Origin: Mayfieldus sp963781495
Lineage (GTDB): Bacteria; Actinomycetota; Thermoleophilia; Solirubrobacterales; 70-9
DNA: 64,000 nt
Assembly: GCA_963781495.1 (NCBI GenBank)
Contig: CAWAFX010000002.1
Location: 744,001 to 808,000, forward strand
Reading direction: 5' to 3'
Shown one piece after another: positions 26,554 through 34,963 of the stretch. The translations under genes and the position numbers were made by a program. Position 1 is the stretch's first letter. Every line of letters begins with the position of its first letter. Below the pieces are notes generated by a model. It saw only the letters and a list, made by a program, of their open reading frames with translations, was not told where the DNA came from and ran no database searches.

Positions 26554-27197
26554 CAGCGCTCCGCCATGACCAGGAACTGCTTGCCGAGCAGCCGCCAGGC
26601 CGGACGCATCTGCAGGTAGGCGGCCGTGAGCCGGGGCGAGGGGGGCAGGACACCGCGGAAGGAGTAGGGCAGAAAGCGCGGGTGGGTGCGCACCGGCTGC
26701 AGCCCGGCCATGTAGAGGTGCTCTTCGACCGCGACGTGGGTCAGCCCGAGCTCATGGTCGGCGCAGTCCCAGTACTCGTCGGCGCAATAGCGGATGTTCG
26801 GGCCCATCACCGCGATCTTCCCCCCGACCCGCAGGCACTCGCGCATCTTGACCAGGAAGCGGTAGACGGCCTCCGGTGTCGGCAGGTGCTCGAGGAAGTT
26901 GGAGACGAAGACGGCGTCGAAGTGCGACTGCGGCAGCTCGGCTTCCATCACGTCGGCGATGATCATCCGCGTGTCGGGCCGGGCGCGGGCCTCATCGTAG
27001 TCGGCCATGTCCACCCCCCAGCGCTCCTGCGACGGCAGCGCGTTGAGGAACTCGCAGCGGCCGGCGGCCGGATCGAGGACCTTGGCGGGGCGATCGAGCT
27101 GCTCGTAGAGGAATTGCGCGATTGGCTTCCAGACGGCGGCTCGGGCGCCCTGGTCGACGTCGCGGAAGCGGTATTCGTAGAGGCGCTGGAAGTCCAC
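26553..27197 (-). CDS. SAM-dependent methyltransferase, class I
   Basis: The protein has 214 residues. Motif I is VLDPAAGRCEFLNAL, the acidic residue follows in WGVDMADYD, and FDAVFVSNFLEHLPTPE is the post-motif part typical of Methyltransf_11/23 members. It probably methylates a sugar or a glycan carrier, judging by its place upstream of two epimerases and a glycosyltransferase. GTG start 4 bases after the small upstream gene; its stop overlaps the next start. Confidence 0.85.
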   Translation of the reverse strand: MDFQRLYEYRFRDVDQGARAAVWKPIAQFLYEQLDRPAKVLDPAAGRCEFLNALPSQERWGVDMADYDEARARPDTRMIIADVMEAELPQSHFDAVFVSNFLEHLPTPEAVYRFLVKMRECLRVGGKIAVMGPNIRYCADEYWDCADHELGLTHVAVEEHLYMAGLQPVRTHPRFLPYSFRGVLPPSPRLTAAYLQMRPAWRLLGKQFLVMAER

Positions 27198-27201
27198 GGC
27201 G

Positions 27202-27423
27202 TCAGGGAGCGCCCCAGCGGACCGCCCGCGGCTGGCGCTCGACGCCCTCCAGCAGCGCCGCCCGCAGCCAGCGGCTCTGCTGCGCCGGCGCCGGCTCGGC
27301 CGCGGTCTCGGCCAGGTACTGCTCCAGCGCGGCGACGATCGCCGCTCCTTCCTCCCCGGAAGGGCTGCCGGCCAGCATCTCGATCCGCGGCCGGGGAGGC
27401 CTGCGACTGCCGTTGCCGTTCAC
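27202..27423 (-). CDS. Small acyl-CoA carboxylase epsilon-like protein
   Basis: The protein has 73 residues and a GTG start at 27421-27423. A basic N-terminus (GNGSRRPPRPR) leads to IEMLAGSPSGEEGAAIVAAL and SRWLRAALLEG. The pattern of a short strand, G-x-P-(S/T)-x-E-E, a helix, then a Trp-containing end matches the AccE/PccE epsilon subunits of actinobacterial acyl-CoA carboxylases, which help bring alpha and beta subunits together. Its place as first gene of a glycan operon rather than beside accA or accD is odd. The likeness is by eye and the family is poorly conserved. Confidence 0.5.
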   Translation of the reverse strand: MNGNGSRRPPRPRIEMLAGSPSGEEGAAIVAALEQYLAETAAEPAPAQQSRWLRAALLEGVERQPRAVRWGAP

Positions 27424-27552
27424 GCAGCGGACTCTAGGTGATTCAAAGCGCTGAGCAGAGCGGGTGAAGCCCGCGATTGCGAAGCGACAGGCTGGTGGCT
27501 GTTGGGTATTTGCTTGACCGGCGTGATCAGGCTCAGGCGTCAGACTGGGACC

Positions 27553-28494
27553 GTGATCCCGGTGATCTCCCGCCAGGCCGTCCTGGCCGCGGTCAGCCCC
27601 GGCGAGGCGATCGAGCGCACCCGCGAGGCCTTCGTGCACCACGCCCGCGGCGAGTGGCAGATGCCGGCCAAGATCTACCTCGACAGCCCCCCGGGCGACT
27701 TCCGCGCGATGCCGGCGCGCGGGGACGGGGTGGCGCTCTTGAAGTGGGTGACCTCCTACCCGCAGAACCCCGGGCGGGGGCTGCCGGTGGTGACCGGGGT
27801 GATCGTCCTCTCCGACGCCGACAGCGGCGAGGAGCTGGCGATCCTCGACGCCCGCTCGGTGACCTGGCTGCGGACCGGCGCGGCGGCCGCCGTCTCGGCC
27901 CGGACCCTGGCGCGGGAATGGGCGAGCAGCGTTGCGGTGATCGGCTGCGGGATCAACGGCGCCTGGGCGGCGCGCTGCCTCGCGGCCGCCGGCTACGGGC
28001 CGGGGATCTGCTGCGACCGCGACTCCGAGGCGGCCGAGAAGCTGGCCGCCGAGCTCGGCTGGCGGGCCGCCAGCCGCGAGGAGGCGGTCTTCGCCGACGT
28101 GCTCGTGACCTGCACTCCCGGCGATGCGCCGCTGCTCTTCGCGACCGACGTCCGTCCGGGGCAGCACATCGCAGCCCTCGGCGCCGACGCCCACGGCAAG
28201 GCAGAGCTCGAGCGCGACGCCCTGCGCCGCTGCCATCTCTTCTGCGACGACTGGGAGCAGGCCAGCGGCGGCGGCGAGCTCTCCGGCGCCGCGGCGGCAG
28301 GCGAGGTCAGCCGCGGCCAGGTGACCGAGCTCGGCCAGGTGCTGACCGGCGCCGCCAAGGGGCGCGAGTCCGACGACGAGACGACCCTCTTCGACTCCAC
28401 CGGGCTGGCGATCCAGGACCTGGGGATCGCGCTCGCGGTCCTCGACGCCCTACGCGATGGAGAGATCGAGGCGCAGCAGGTCGATCTGACCTAG
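27553..28494 (+). CDS. Ornithine cyclodeaminase/mu-crystallin family protein
   Basis: The protein has about 313 residues from GTG 27553 (IPVISRQAVLAAVSPGEAIE is the family start); an earlier in-frame start at 27502 adds 17 unlikely residues. The Rossmann motif is VAVIGCGINGAWAARCL, and LLKWVTSYPQNPGRGLPVV and TWLRTGAAAAVSA are active-site segments. Members reduce cyclic imino acids or act as alanine dehydrogenases or ornithine cyclodeaminases with NAD(P). Which reaction is used here cannot be read from the sequence. It stands alone, divergent from the glycan operon. Confidence 0.87.
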   Translation: MIPVISRQAVLAAVSPGEAIERTREAFVHHARGEWQMPAKIYLDSPPGDFRAMPARGDGVALLKWVTSYPQNPGRGLPVVTGVIVLSDADSGEELAILDARSVTWLRTGAAAAVSARTLAREWASSVAVIGCGINGAWAARCLAAAGYGPGICCDRDSEAAEKLAAELGWRAASREEAVFADVLVTCTPGDAPLLFATDVRPGQHIAALGADAHGKAELERDALRRCHLFCDDWEQASGGGELSGAAAAGEVSRGQVTELGQVLTGAAKGRESDDETTLFDSTGLAIQDLGIALAVLDALRDGEIEAQQVDLT

Positions 28495-28537
28495 ACGACG
28501 CCAAATCCGGGGAATCGATTCCATATGGTGGCGCTCG

Positions 28538-30031
28538 ATGGCAGGAGCCCGGATCACGGTTGGCCGCTGGCTCGCGATCCCGGCGGTCGTCGCGGCGGTC
28601 GTCGCGCTGGTCGCCTGGATCCCCTACTACGGGGACTTTCCCGGCTTCGACATGGGTCTGCTGCTGGTCGTCGTTCACGGCTGGCTCGACGGCTTGGCCC
28701 CCTACAAGGACCTGTTCTTCGAGCGCGGGCCGATCGACTACATCTTTCTCGCCGGCCCCGAGGCGATCGCGCCGCGCTCGGTGTTCGTGCTCCGCATCGC
28801 CTTCATCATCCTCGTCGTCGTCTCCGCCGCACTGCTCGCGGCGCTGGTTCAGCGACACTCGAACCGCCGCCTCGGCTGGGTCACCGCGGTGGTCTACTCG
28901 CTCGCTGCTTCGAGCCCCCTGTGGCTGCTCCAGGAGGCCAATACCGAGCAGATCGGGCTTCCGTTCACGATCGCCGCGGTCGACCTCGCCGACCGCTACT
29001 CGCTCTCGGGCCGCTGGTGGCAGGCCCTCGGCGCCGGTGCCACGGTCGGGGCCGCTTTCTGGGCCAAGCCGTCGGTCGCCTTCGTCGGCGTGGTGGTGCT
29101 GGCCCTGCTGCTTTCGCGGCGGGAGGGACGGGTCAGGGCGGTCCTGCTCGCCGCGGCGGGGGGACTGGCCGCCAGCGCGCTGATCGTGACCCCGACCGCT
29201 CTCCAGGGAGCGACCGCGGGCCTCCACTGGACGATGTCCGGATACGAGCGCCACTACGTGGACATCGGGTTCGAGAACTTCTCCCACCGTTCGTTCGTGG
29301 AGAAGGTCGCCTGGGTGTTCAACGCCCCCGGATCGGGTTTCTTCGCCCTCGCCCTGGGCCTCGGCGCGATGTCCTGGATCCTCGGGCGCCACCGTCGGCT
29401 GGTCGCGATCGGCGGCTCCTGGATGGTGCTCGAGTACGCCGGCGCCAAGTTCGGGGTGCGCGACTTTCCCCACTACTTCGCCCCCCTGATCCCCGGCAGC
29501 GTGGTGCTGATCTGCATCGGGGCCGACGCCGTCGCCGAGCATCTGAGTGGGCTCGAGGACCGAATGAAGACCGGGCTGGCGGCAGTCGCCCTGCTCTCGC
29601 TCGCCACCCCTCTGGTCATCACCCCCGGGATCCAGCGCCTTTCCCAGGGAAGCCTTCAGGACGACTCCCTCAACGAGCAGGTGGCGTCGGTCGTAAAGAA
29701 GGTGACCCCTAAGGGAAACCGGATATTCGTCGCCACCTACATCGGCGGCTACCAGACCTACCTCTTCTCCGACCGCGATCCGTCGATCCGATTCTTCTTC
29801 CCGGAGATCATGGGGGGCTCGCCGTACCAGTACGACCGCAGATACGTCAAGGATGCCCGCAACGCGCTGCGGCGGCGCCCGCCGGCGACGATCGTCGTCT
29901 GGCCCGACTCGCTGGTGGTCACCGCCAGCAACAACTATGTGGAACCCGCGATCAAACGTGGTGGCCTGCACCAGGTTGCCGACATCCAAGGGGTGGTGAT
30001 CTACGCGAAGAGGGCGCTTCCCCGCAGCTGA
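28538..30031 (+). CDS. Polytopic membrane protein, GT-C-like glycosyltransferase
   Basis: The protein has 497 residues and about 10 membrane helices. After helix 1 comes a short outside loop YYGDFPGFDMG with acidic residues and later FFERGPIDY, the place where GT-C enzymes of the GT39/ArnT type keep the catalytic Asp. A C-terminal soluble part of ~110 residues follows. It may transfer a sugar from a polyprenyl-phosphate donor at the outer face of the membrane. The fold assignment rests on topology and the loop only. Starts 43 bases after the preceding gene. Confidence 0.65.
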   Translation: MAGARITVGRWLAIPAVVAAVVALVAWIPYYGDFPGFDMGLLLVVVHGWLDGLAPYKDLFFERGPIDYIFLAGPEAIAPRSVFVLRIAFIILVVVSAALLAALVQRHSNRRLGWVTAVVYSLAASSPLWLLQEANTEQIGLPFTIAAVDLADRYSLSGRWWQALGAGATVGAAFWAKPSVAFVGVVVLALLLSRREGRVRAVLLAAAGGLAASALIVTPTALQGATAGLHWTMSGYERHYVDIGFENFSHRSFVEKVAWVFNAPGSGFFALALGLGAMSWILGRHRRLVAIGGSWMVLEYAGAKFGVRDFPHYFAPLIPGSVVLICIGADAVAEHLSGLEDRMKTGLAAVALLSLATPLVITPGIQRLSQGSLQDDSLNEQVASVVKKVTPKGNRIFVATYIGGYQTYLFSDRDPSIRFFFPEIMGGSPYQYDRRYVKDARNALRRRPPATIVVWPDSLVVTASNNYVEPAIKRGGLHQVADIQGVVIYAKRALPRS

Positions 30032-30042
30032 GCGCGAGTGTT

Positions 30043-31611
30043 CTAGAGCGGGATGTTGCCGTGCTTGCGCTTCGGCTGCTCGACCCGCTTGGTCTGCAGC
30101 GTGCGCAGCGCCCGGATCAGCTTCGGGCGCGTCTCGTGGGGGACGATCACGTCGTCGATGTAGCCGCGCTCGGCGGCGGAGTACGGGTTGGCGAAGTGTG
30201 CCTTGTAGTCGCCGATCAGCTTCGCGCGGCGCTCGTCGGGGGTCGGCGAGTCGGCGATGTCGCGGCGGTAGATGATGTTGACCGCGCCCTCGGGACCCAT
30301 CACCGCGACCTCGGCGGTCGGCCAGGCGAAGTTGAAGTCGGCCAGCATGTGCTTGGAGTTCATGACGTCGTAGGCGCCGCCGTAGGCCTTGCGGGTGACG
30401 ACCGTCAGCTTCGGGACCGTGGCCTCGGTGAAGGCGTAGAGCAGCTTGGCGCCGTGGCGGATGATCCCGCCCCATTCCTGCGAGGTGCCGGGAAGGAAGC
30501 CGGGCACGTCGGTGAAGGTCAGAAGCGGGATGTTGAAGGCGTCGCATGTGCGCACGAAGCGCGCCGCCTTCTCCGATGACTCGATGTCCAGGACCCCGGC
30601 CAGGTGCGCGGGCTGGTTGCCGACGACGCCGACCGGATAGCCGTCGAGGCGCGAGAACCCGATGATGATGTTGCGGGCGAAGTGCTCCTGGACCTCGAAG
30701 AACTCGCCGTCGTCGACGATCAGCGAGACGACCTCGCGCATGTCGTAGGGCTTCGAGGCGTCGTCGGGGACGATCGAGTCCAGCGCCTCGTCCTGGCGCT
30801 CGGGATCGTCATAGGGCTCGACCCGTGGCGGCGGCTCGAGATTGTTCAGCGGCAGGAACGACATCAGGTAGCGGACGTCCTCGAGGCAGCTCTCCTCGTC
30901 GTCGGCGGCGAAGTGGGCGACGCCCGACTTGGTGTTGTGGCTCATCGCCCCGCCGAGCTCCTCGAAGCTGGTCTCCTCGCCGGTCACCGTCTTGATCACC
31001 TCGGGCCCGGTGATGAACATGTGCGAGGTCTCCTTGACCATGAAGATGAAGTCGGTCATCGCCGGCGAGTAGACGGCGCCGCCGGCGCAGGGGCCCATGA
31101 TCAGGCTGATCTGCGGGATCACGCCGGAGCACTGCACGTTGCGGACGAAGACGTCGCCGTAGGCGCCGAGCGAGACGACCCCCTCCTGGATCCGGGCCCC
31201 GCCGGAGTCGTTGATGCCGATCACCGGTGCCCCGACCTTGGCCGCCAGGTCCATCACCTTGCACATCTTCTCCGCCATCACCTCGCCCAGCGAGCCGCCG
31301 AAAACGGTGAAGTCCTGCGAGAAGACGAAGACCGTCCGTCCCTCGATCGTCCCGTAGCCGGTCACGACGGCGTCGCCGTAGGGGCGGCGCTTCTGCATCT
31401 CGAAGTCGTATGTGCGGTGGCGGACGAAGGTGTCGAGCTCCTCGAAGGAGCCGGGGTCGAGCAGCTTCTCGATCCGCTCGCGGGCGGTCAGCTTGCCCTT
31501 CTCGTGCTGCTTTTCGACCGCCTCCTCGGAGGCCGAATGGATCGCCGCCTCGCGCAGCTCGCTCAGGTAGGCGAGCTTTTCCTCATGGGTCTCGGGGAAC
31601 TTCTCGCGCAT
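30043..31611 (-). CDS. Acyl-CoA carboxylase beta subunit (carboxyltransferase), AccD/PccB type
   Basis: The protein has 522 residues, standard for acetyl-/propionyl-CoA carboxylase carboxyltransferases. GKLTARERIEKLLDPGSF is the conserved start, GGARIQEGV and MGPCAGGAVYSPAMTDFIFM build the acyl-CoA site and oxyanion hole, and LTFTDVPGFLPGTSQEWGGI the second half. It moves the carboxyl from biotin to acetyl- or propionyl-CoA and most likely pairs with the alpha subunit at 13199-14974. With the mutase at 43655-45316 it could feed a methylmalonyl-CoA path to succinyl-CoA. ATG at 31609-31611; further upstream is shadow. Confidence 0.95.
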   Translation of the reverse strand: MREKFPETHEEKLAYLSELREAAIHSASEEAVEKQHEKGKLTARERIEKLLDPGSFEELDTFVRHRTYDFEMQKRRPYGDAVVTGYGTIEGRTVFVFSQDFTVFGGSLGEVMAEKMCKVMDLAAKVGAPVIGINDSGGARIQEGVVSLGAYGDVFVRNVQCSGVIPQISLIMGPCAGGAVYSPAMTDFIFMVKETSHMFITGPEVIKTVTGEETSFEELGGAMSHNTKSGVAHFAADDEESCLEDVRYLMSFLPLNNLEPPPRVEPYDDPERQDEALDSIVPDDASKPYDMREVVSLIVDDGEFFEVQEHFARNIIIGFSRLDGYPVGVVGNQPAHLAGVLDIESSEKAARFVRTCDAFNIPLLTFTDVPGFLPGTSQEWGGIIRHGAKLLYAFTEATVPKLTVVTRKAYGGAYDVMNSKHMLADFNFAWPTAEVAVMGPEGAVNIIYRRDIADSPTPDERRAKLIGDYKAHFANPYSAAERGYIDDVIVPHETRPKLIRALRTLQTKRVEQPKRKHGNIPL

Positions 31612-31672
31612 CGGCGGCAGTCTATGCCGCTCCCAGGGGCGGGCTGATCGCCGCCCGCCTAAGCTGTCCGCC

Positions 31673-32389
31673 ATGGAACGGACCGGGCAGGCTTCCGCGG
31701 CCGCGGAGCAGAACAGGGAATTCTTCGCCCGCGAGCAATACGGTCGCCACACCGCGACGCTCGACGGGTACCGCAACCTCTATCGGGCGATCACCTCGGA
31801 GGTCGAAGGGACCGAGACGCTGCTGGATGTCGGCAACGGTGGAGTCTTCGAGTACGACACCTCGACCGTCGGCTCGATCGTCGCCGTCGACCTCTTCCTC
31901 GAGGACATGCCCGAGTCGCATTTCCCCGCCAATGCGACGGCCCGAACCGGCGACGCGCTGGCGCTCTCCGAGCCGGAGAACCACTACGACGCCGCCCTCC
32001 ACGCCTTCCTCTACCACCACCTGGTGGGCGAGCACTCCGGGGACATGATCGTCAACGCTCGCAAGGCGATTGCCGAGGCCGAGCGGGCGATCAAGCCGGG
32101 AGGCCGGCTGATCGTCGCCGAGTCGTGTGTGCCGAGATGGTTCTACCGGGTCGAACAGGCGGCGTTCGGGCCGCTGAAGCTGGCCGCCCGCACCCGGCTG
32201 CTCGGTGGGCACCCACCGACCTTTCAACTCACCCGTGAGCTGCTGCTCGAGGTGATCTCCGAACGAATGCAGGTCGAGCGCTACTACGAGGTCCCGCTCG
32301 GTCGCTGGATCACCCAGTTCGGGCGCCGCTGGCCGACCGCTCTCACCCCGGTGCGGGCCTACATGGTGATCGCCCGCAAGCCCGCCTAG
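31673..32389 (+). CDS. SAM-dependent methyltransferase, class I
   Basis: The protein has 238 residues. Motif I is TLLDVGNGGVFEYDTS, with GNGG in place of the usual GCGxG, and IVAVDLFLEDMP carries the acidic ribose ligand. HYDAALHAFLYHHLVG and AIKPGGRLIVAES complete the fold. The substrate is not known. It stands before a second methyltransferase gene on the same strand with a 7-base gap, and is divergent from the carboxylase beta gene. Confidence 0.85.
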   Translation: MERTGQASAAAEQNREFFAREQYGRHTATLDGYRNLYRAITSEVEGTETLLDVGNGGVFEYDTSTVGSIVAVDLFLEDMPESHFPANATARTGDALALSEPENHYDAALHAFLYHHLVGEHSGDMIVNARKAIAEAERAIKPGGRLIVAESCVPRWFYRVEQAAFGPLKLAARTRLLGGHPPTFQLTRELLLEVISERMQVERYYEVPLGRWITQFGRRWPTALTPVRAYMVIARKPA

Positions 32390-32396
32390 GCCGACC

Positions 32397-33143
32397 GTGC
32401 AGGAGGAGCTGTACCGCCTCATGTACGAGGTCGAAGACCACCACTGGTGGTTTCGCGGCCGCGCGGCCGTGGTCGGCGCCCTGTTCAAGCGCCTTCGCCT
32501 TGAGCCGCAGCCGCGGATCCTCGACGCCGGCTGCGGCACCGGGCGCAACCTCCAGCGCTACCGCGAGCTCGGCCCCTTGCAGGGCATCGAGCCCTCGGCC
32601 GACGCGGTCCAGTTCTGCCGCGAGCGGGGCCTGGACACCGTGCAGCAGGGCACGCTCGAGGAGCTGCCCTTCGGGCCCGACAGCTTCGACCTCCTGGTGG
32701 CGACCGACGTGATCGAGCACGTCGACGACGACGCCCTGGCGCTGCGCGAGCTGCGCCGGGTGGCGGCGCCGGGGGCGGCGCTGGTGATCACCGTGCCCGC
32801 CTTTCGCTGGCTCTGGAGCGAGGAGGACGACCGCCTGCAGCACCGGCGCCGCTACACGCGCAGGCAGCTTCGGCTGGTCGCCGGCCAGAACGGCTGGGTG
32901 CCGCAGTTCGCCACCTACTTCAACACCCTGCTGCTGCCGCCGATCGCGCTGGCGCGGCGCTTCCGCGATCGCCGCGACGCGGGCAAGGGAGACGCCGCCG
33001 GGCGCTCGGAGCTCAAGCTGACGCCGGGCTGGCTCAACGGCCCGCTGTCGATGCCGATGCGTGGGGAGGCGGGGCTGATCGGCGCCGGCATCCCCCTACC
33101 GGTCGGGGTCTCGGTCGGGATCGCCTGCCGGCGAGACGGCTGA
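32397..33143 (+). CDS. SAM-dependent methyltransferase, class I (Methyltransf_11-like)
   Basis: The protein has 248 residues and a GTG start. Motif I ILDAGCGTGRNLQRYRE and FDLLVATDVIEHVDDDALAL are textbook class I motifs. EVEDHHWWFRGRAAVV at the N-terminus is common in methyltransferases coded near glycosyltransferases and polyprenyl-sugar genes. The C-terminal ~70 residues have a hydrophobic part around FNTLLLPPIAL that may touch the membrane. It ends 15 bases before the stop of the convergent GT2 gene. Confidence 0.87.
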   Translation: MQEELYRLMYEVEDHHWWFRGRAAVVGALFKRLRLEPQPRILDAGCGTGRNLQRYRELGPLQGIEPSADAVQFCRERGLDTVQQGTLEELPFGPDSFDLLVATDVIEHVDDDALALRELRRVAAPGAALVITVPAFRWLWSEEDDRLQHRRRYTRRQLRLVAGQNGWVPQFATYFNTLLLPPIALARRFRDRRDAGKGDAAGRSELKLTPGWLNGPLSMPMRGEAGLIGAGIPLPVGVSVGIACRRDG

Positions 33144-33158
33144 GCCGGGGCCGACCGC

Positions 33159-33965
33159 TCAGACGGCGCTGGAACGCTCCGGGACGCCCTTCGAGCGGGG
33201 GCGGCGGCGAGACCGCGCGGTGATCCGCACGACGTCGAGCAACATGCGCGGGGAGGCGGTCATCATGCGTACCCGCGAGCCGGGATCGTGGCGGTAGGTG
33301 ACCGGCACCTCGGCGATCCGCAGCCCCCTGGACTTCGCCCGGACAAGCAGCTCCACGTCGAAGGCGAACCCCTCGCTGACCTGCTCGTCGGTCAGCGCCC
33401 GGCCAACCGGAGTCGGCATCAGCTTGAAGCCGTTCTGGGTGTCGCGCAGGTCGAGGCCGGTGAGGGCGCGAACGAAGGCGTTGAACATCCGCCCGCCCTG
33501 GCGCCGCCGGCGCGGGGCCTCGACGTTCGCGCCATCGACGGCGCGCGAGCCGATCACCACGTCGGCGCCGGCCTGCAGCGGCTGCTGGAGCCGCGCGAGG
33601 TCGCTGAGCGGAGTCGAGAGGTCGACGTCAGCCAGCAGCGCGTAATCGCCCTGCGCCGCGCGCAGCCCCGCCGCGACGGCAGCGCCCTTGCCGCGATGCT
33701 CGGCGAAGACCGGGTGCACGAATTGGTCGCCGGCCGCAGCCTCGCGCAGCAGCTCCGCCGTGGCGTCGGAGCTGCCGTCGTCGACGATCACCGCCTCGGC
33801 CAGCTCGAAGCCGCCGGCAGCGATCGTCTCGGCCGCGGTCGTGCGCAGCTCCTCGAGCAGGCGCGGCAGCCTCGCCTCCTCGTCGAAGGCGGGGATCACG
33901 ATCGAGAGGCTGGGTCGGGAATCGCTCAGGAGAACGCCCCGCCCATGTACTGACCCTTCTCGCAC
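33159..33965 (-). CDS. Family 2 glycosyltransferase (polyprenyl-phosphate glucose/mannose synthase-like)
   Basis: The protein has about 268 residues. LSIVIPAFDEEARLPRLLEE, VIVDDGSSDAT and YALLADVDLSTP (DxD) give a GT-A enzyme close to dolichyl-phosphate glucosyl/mannosyl synthases of the ALG5/DPM1 type. NGFKLMPTPVGRAL fits the acceptor side of that group. It has no membrane helix. The start is uncertain; GTG at 33963-33965 is the first in-frame choice, but the conserved fold begins ~18 residues later. It is the last gene of the nine-gene minus-strand operon. Confidence 0.87.
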   Translation of the reverse strand: MREGSVHGRGVLLSDSRPSLSIVIPAFDEEARLPRLLEELRTTAAETIAAGGFELAEAVIVDDGSSDATAELLREAAAGDQFVHPVFAEHRGKGAAVAAGLRAAQGDYALLADVDLSTPLSDLARLQQPLQAGADVVIGSRAVDGANVEAPRRRRQGGRMFNAFVRALTGLDLRDTQNGFKLMPTPVGRALTDEQVSEGFAFDVELLVRAKSRGLRIAEVPVTYRHDPGSRVRMMTASPRMLLDVVRITARSRRRPRSKGVPERSSAV

Positions 33966-33978
33966 ATCGGCGCGCAGT

Positions 33979-34947
33979 TTACGTCGCCGCCTGGCGGTAG
34001 CGGTCGAGCAGCTCCCTGTCGGAGCGCAGCCAGGCGATCGTCGCCTCCACCCCCCGCTCGAGGTCGTGGCTTGGCTTCCATCCCAGCCGCTCGGAGATCA
34101 GGCTCGGATCGGCGACCCAGACGGCGGTGTCCCAGCTGCGGTCGTCCATCGAGCCCCATTGCGGCTCGGCCTCGATTGCCAGCAGCCGGCGGGCGGCATC
34201 GACAGCCTCGCGGATCGTCGTCTGGATTCCGGTGCCGACGTTGTAGATCGAACCCCGGTGGGGGTCCTCGGTCTGGGCCGAGAGCAGGTACGCCTCGACG
34301 ACGTCATCGACGTAGACGAAGTCGCGCGCGACCTCGGGGTTGACGAGCGGCGGCAGCTCGCCCTCGATCGCCCGCGAGAGCAGGACCGGGATGAAGCGGC
34401 TCGGCTCCTCCCAGGGGCCGTAGGCCGAGTAAAGGCGCAGAGTGACGACGTGCGCCCCGTGCGCGCGGGCGCTCTGGGCGCAGTACATCGAGGCCGCCGC
34501 CTTGGCGACCGCGTAGTCGCTGTTCGGATCCAGCACCTCGGTCTCGGCCGGGGCGTGGTCCTTGTAGCCGTACTCCGACGAGGAGCCGGAGTTGACGAAG
34601 GCCTCGAAGCCCGTCCTCAACGCCGCTTCGAGCAGGTTCACCGTGCCGCCGAAGGTGGTGTCGTAGATCCGCGCCACATCGGTCTGCGACGAGTAGGCGC
34701 CGTGAGTCGCGAGGTGAAAGACCCAGTCCGGCTTGGCGGCGAAAACCAGGTCGGCGGCGTCCGCGCGGGCGCGCAGGTCGGCCTCGTGCAGCGTCAGCTG
34801 TCCGTCGAGGTCGCGCAGGCGCCAGGCGTCTGAGCCCGGCCGGATCACCGCCTCGACCCGGTGCCCCTCGCTGAGCAGGCGGCGGACCAGGTTGGCGCCG
34901 ACGAAGCCGGCGGCCCCGGTGACCAGTGCTGTCTTCTGGGCGCCGAT
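33979..34947 (-). CDS. NAD-dependent epimerase/dehydratase with non-canonical start
   Basis: This is an extended SDR of ~320 residues. The cofactor motif VTGAAGFVGANLVRRLL is coded at about 34872-34923, followed by HLATHGAYSSQ, NSGSSSEYGYKD and the active-site YAVAKAAAS. YSAYGPWEEPSRFIPVLL and ARDFVYVDDVV complete the family pattern, as in GDP-mannose 4,6-dehydratase-like or UDP-glucose 4-epimerase-like enzymes. No ATG, GTG or TTG lies in frame before the motif; the frame opens after a TGA, and only ATC (34945-34947) or CTG (34924-34926) could serve. The GTG at 34848 would cut off the cofactor site. Coordinates use ATC. Confidence 0.75.
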   Translation of the reverse strand: MGAQKTALVTGAAGFVGANLVRRLLSEGHRVEAVIRPGSDAWRLRDLDGQLTLHEADLRARADAADLVFAAKPDWVFHLATHGAYSSQTDVARIYDTTFGGTVNLLEAALRTGFEAFVNSGSSSEYGYKDHAPAETEVLDPNSDYAVAKAAASMYCAQSARAHGAHVVTLRLYSAYGPWEEPSRFIPVLLSRAIEGELPPLVNPEVARDFVYVDDVVEAYLLSAQTEDPHRGSIYNVGTGIQTTIREAVDAARRLLAIEAEPQWGSMDDRSWDTAVWVADPSLISERLGWKPSHDLERGVEATIAWLRSDRELLDRYRQAAT

Positions 34948-34963
34948 CGCCGCCCCCGCGCCG

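Noticed and set aside
28307..30547. 746-residue open frame on the minus strand
   Set aside because: It is antisense to the ornithine-cyclodeaminase-like and GT-C-like genes and composed of Arg/Asp/Gly/Gln-rich shadow sequence.
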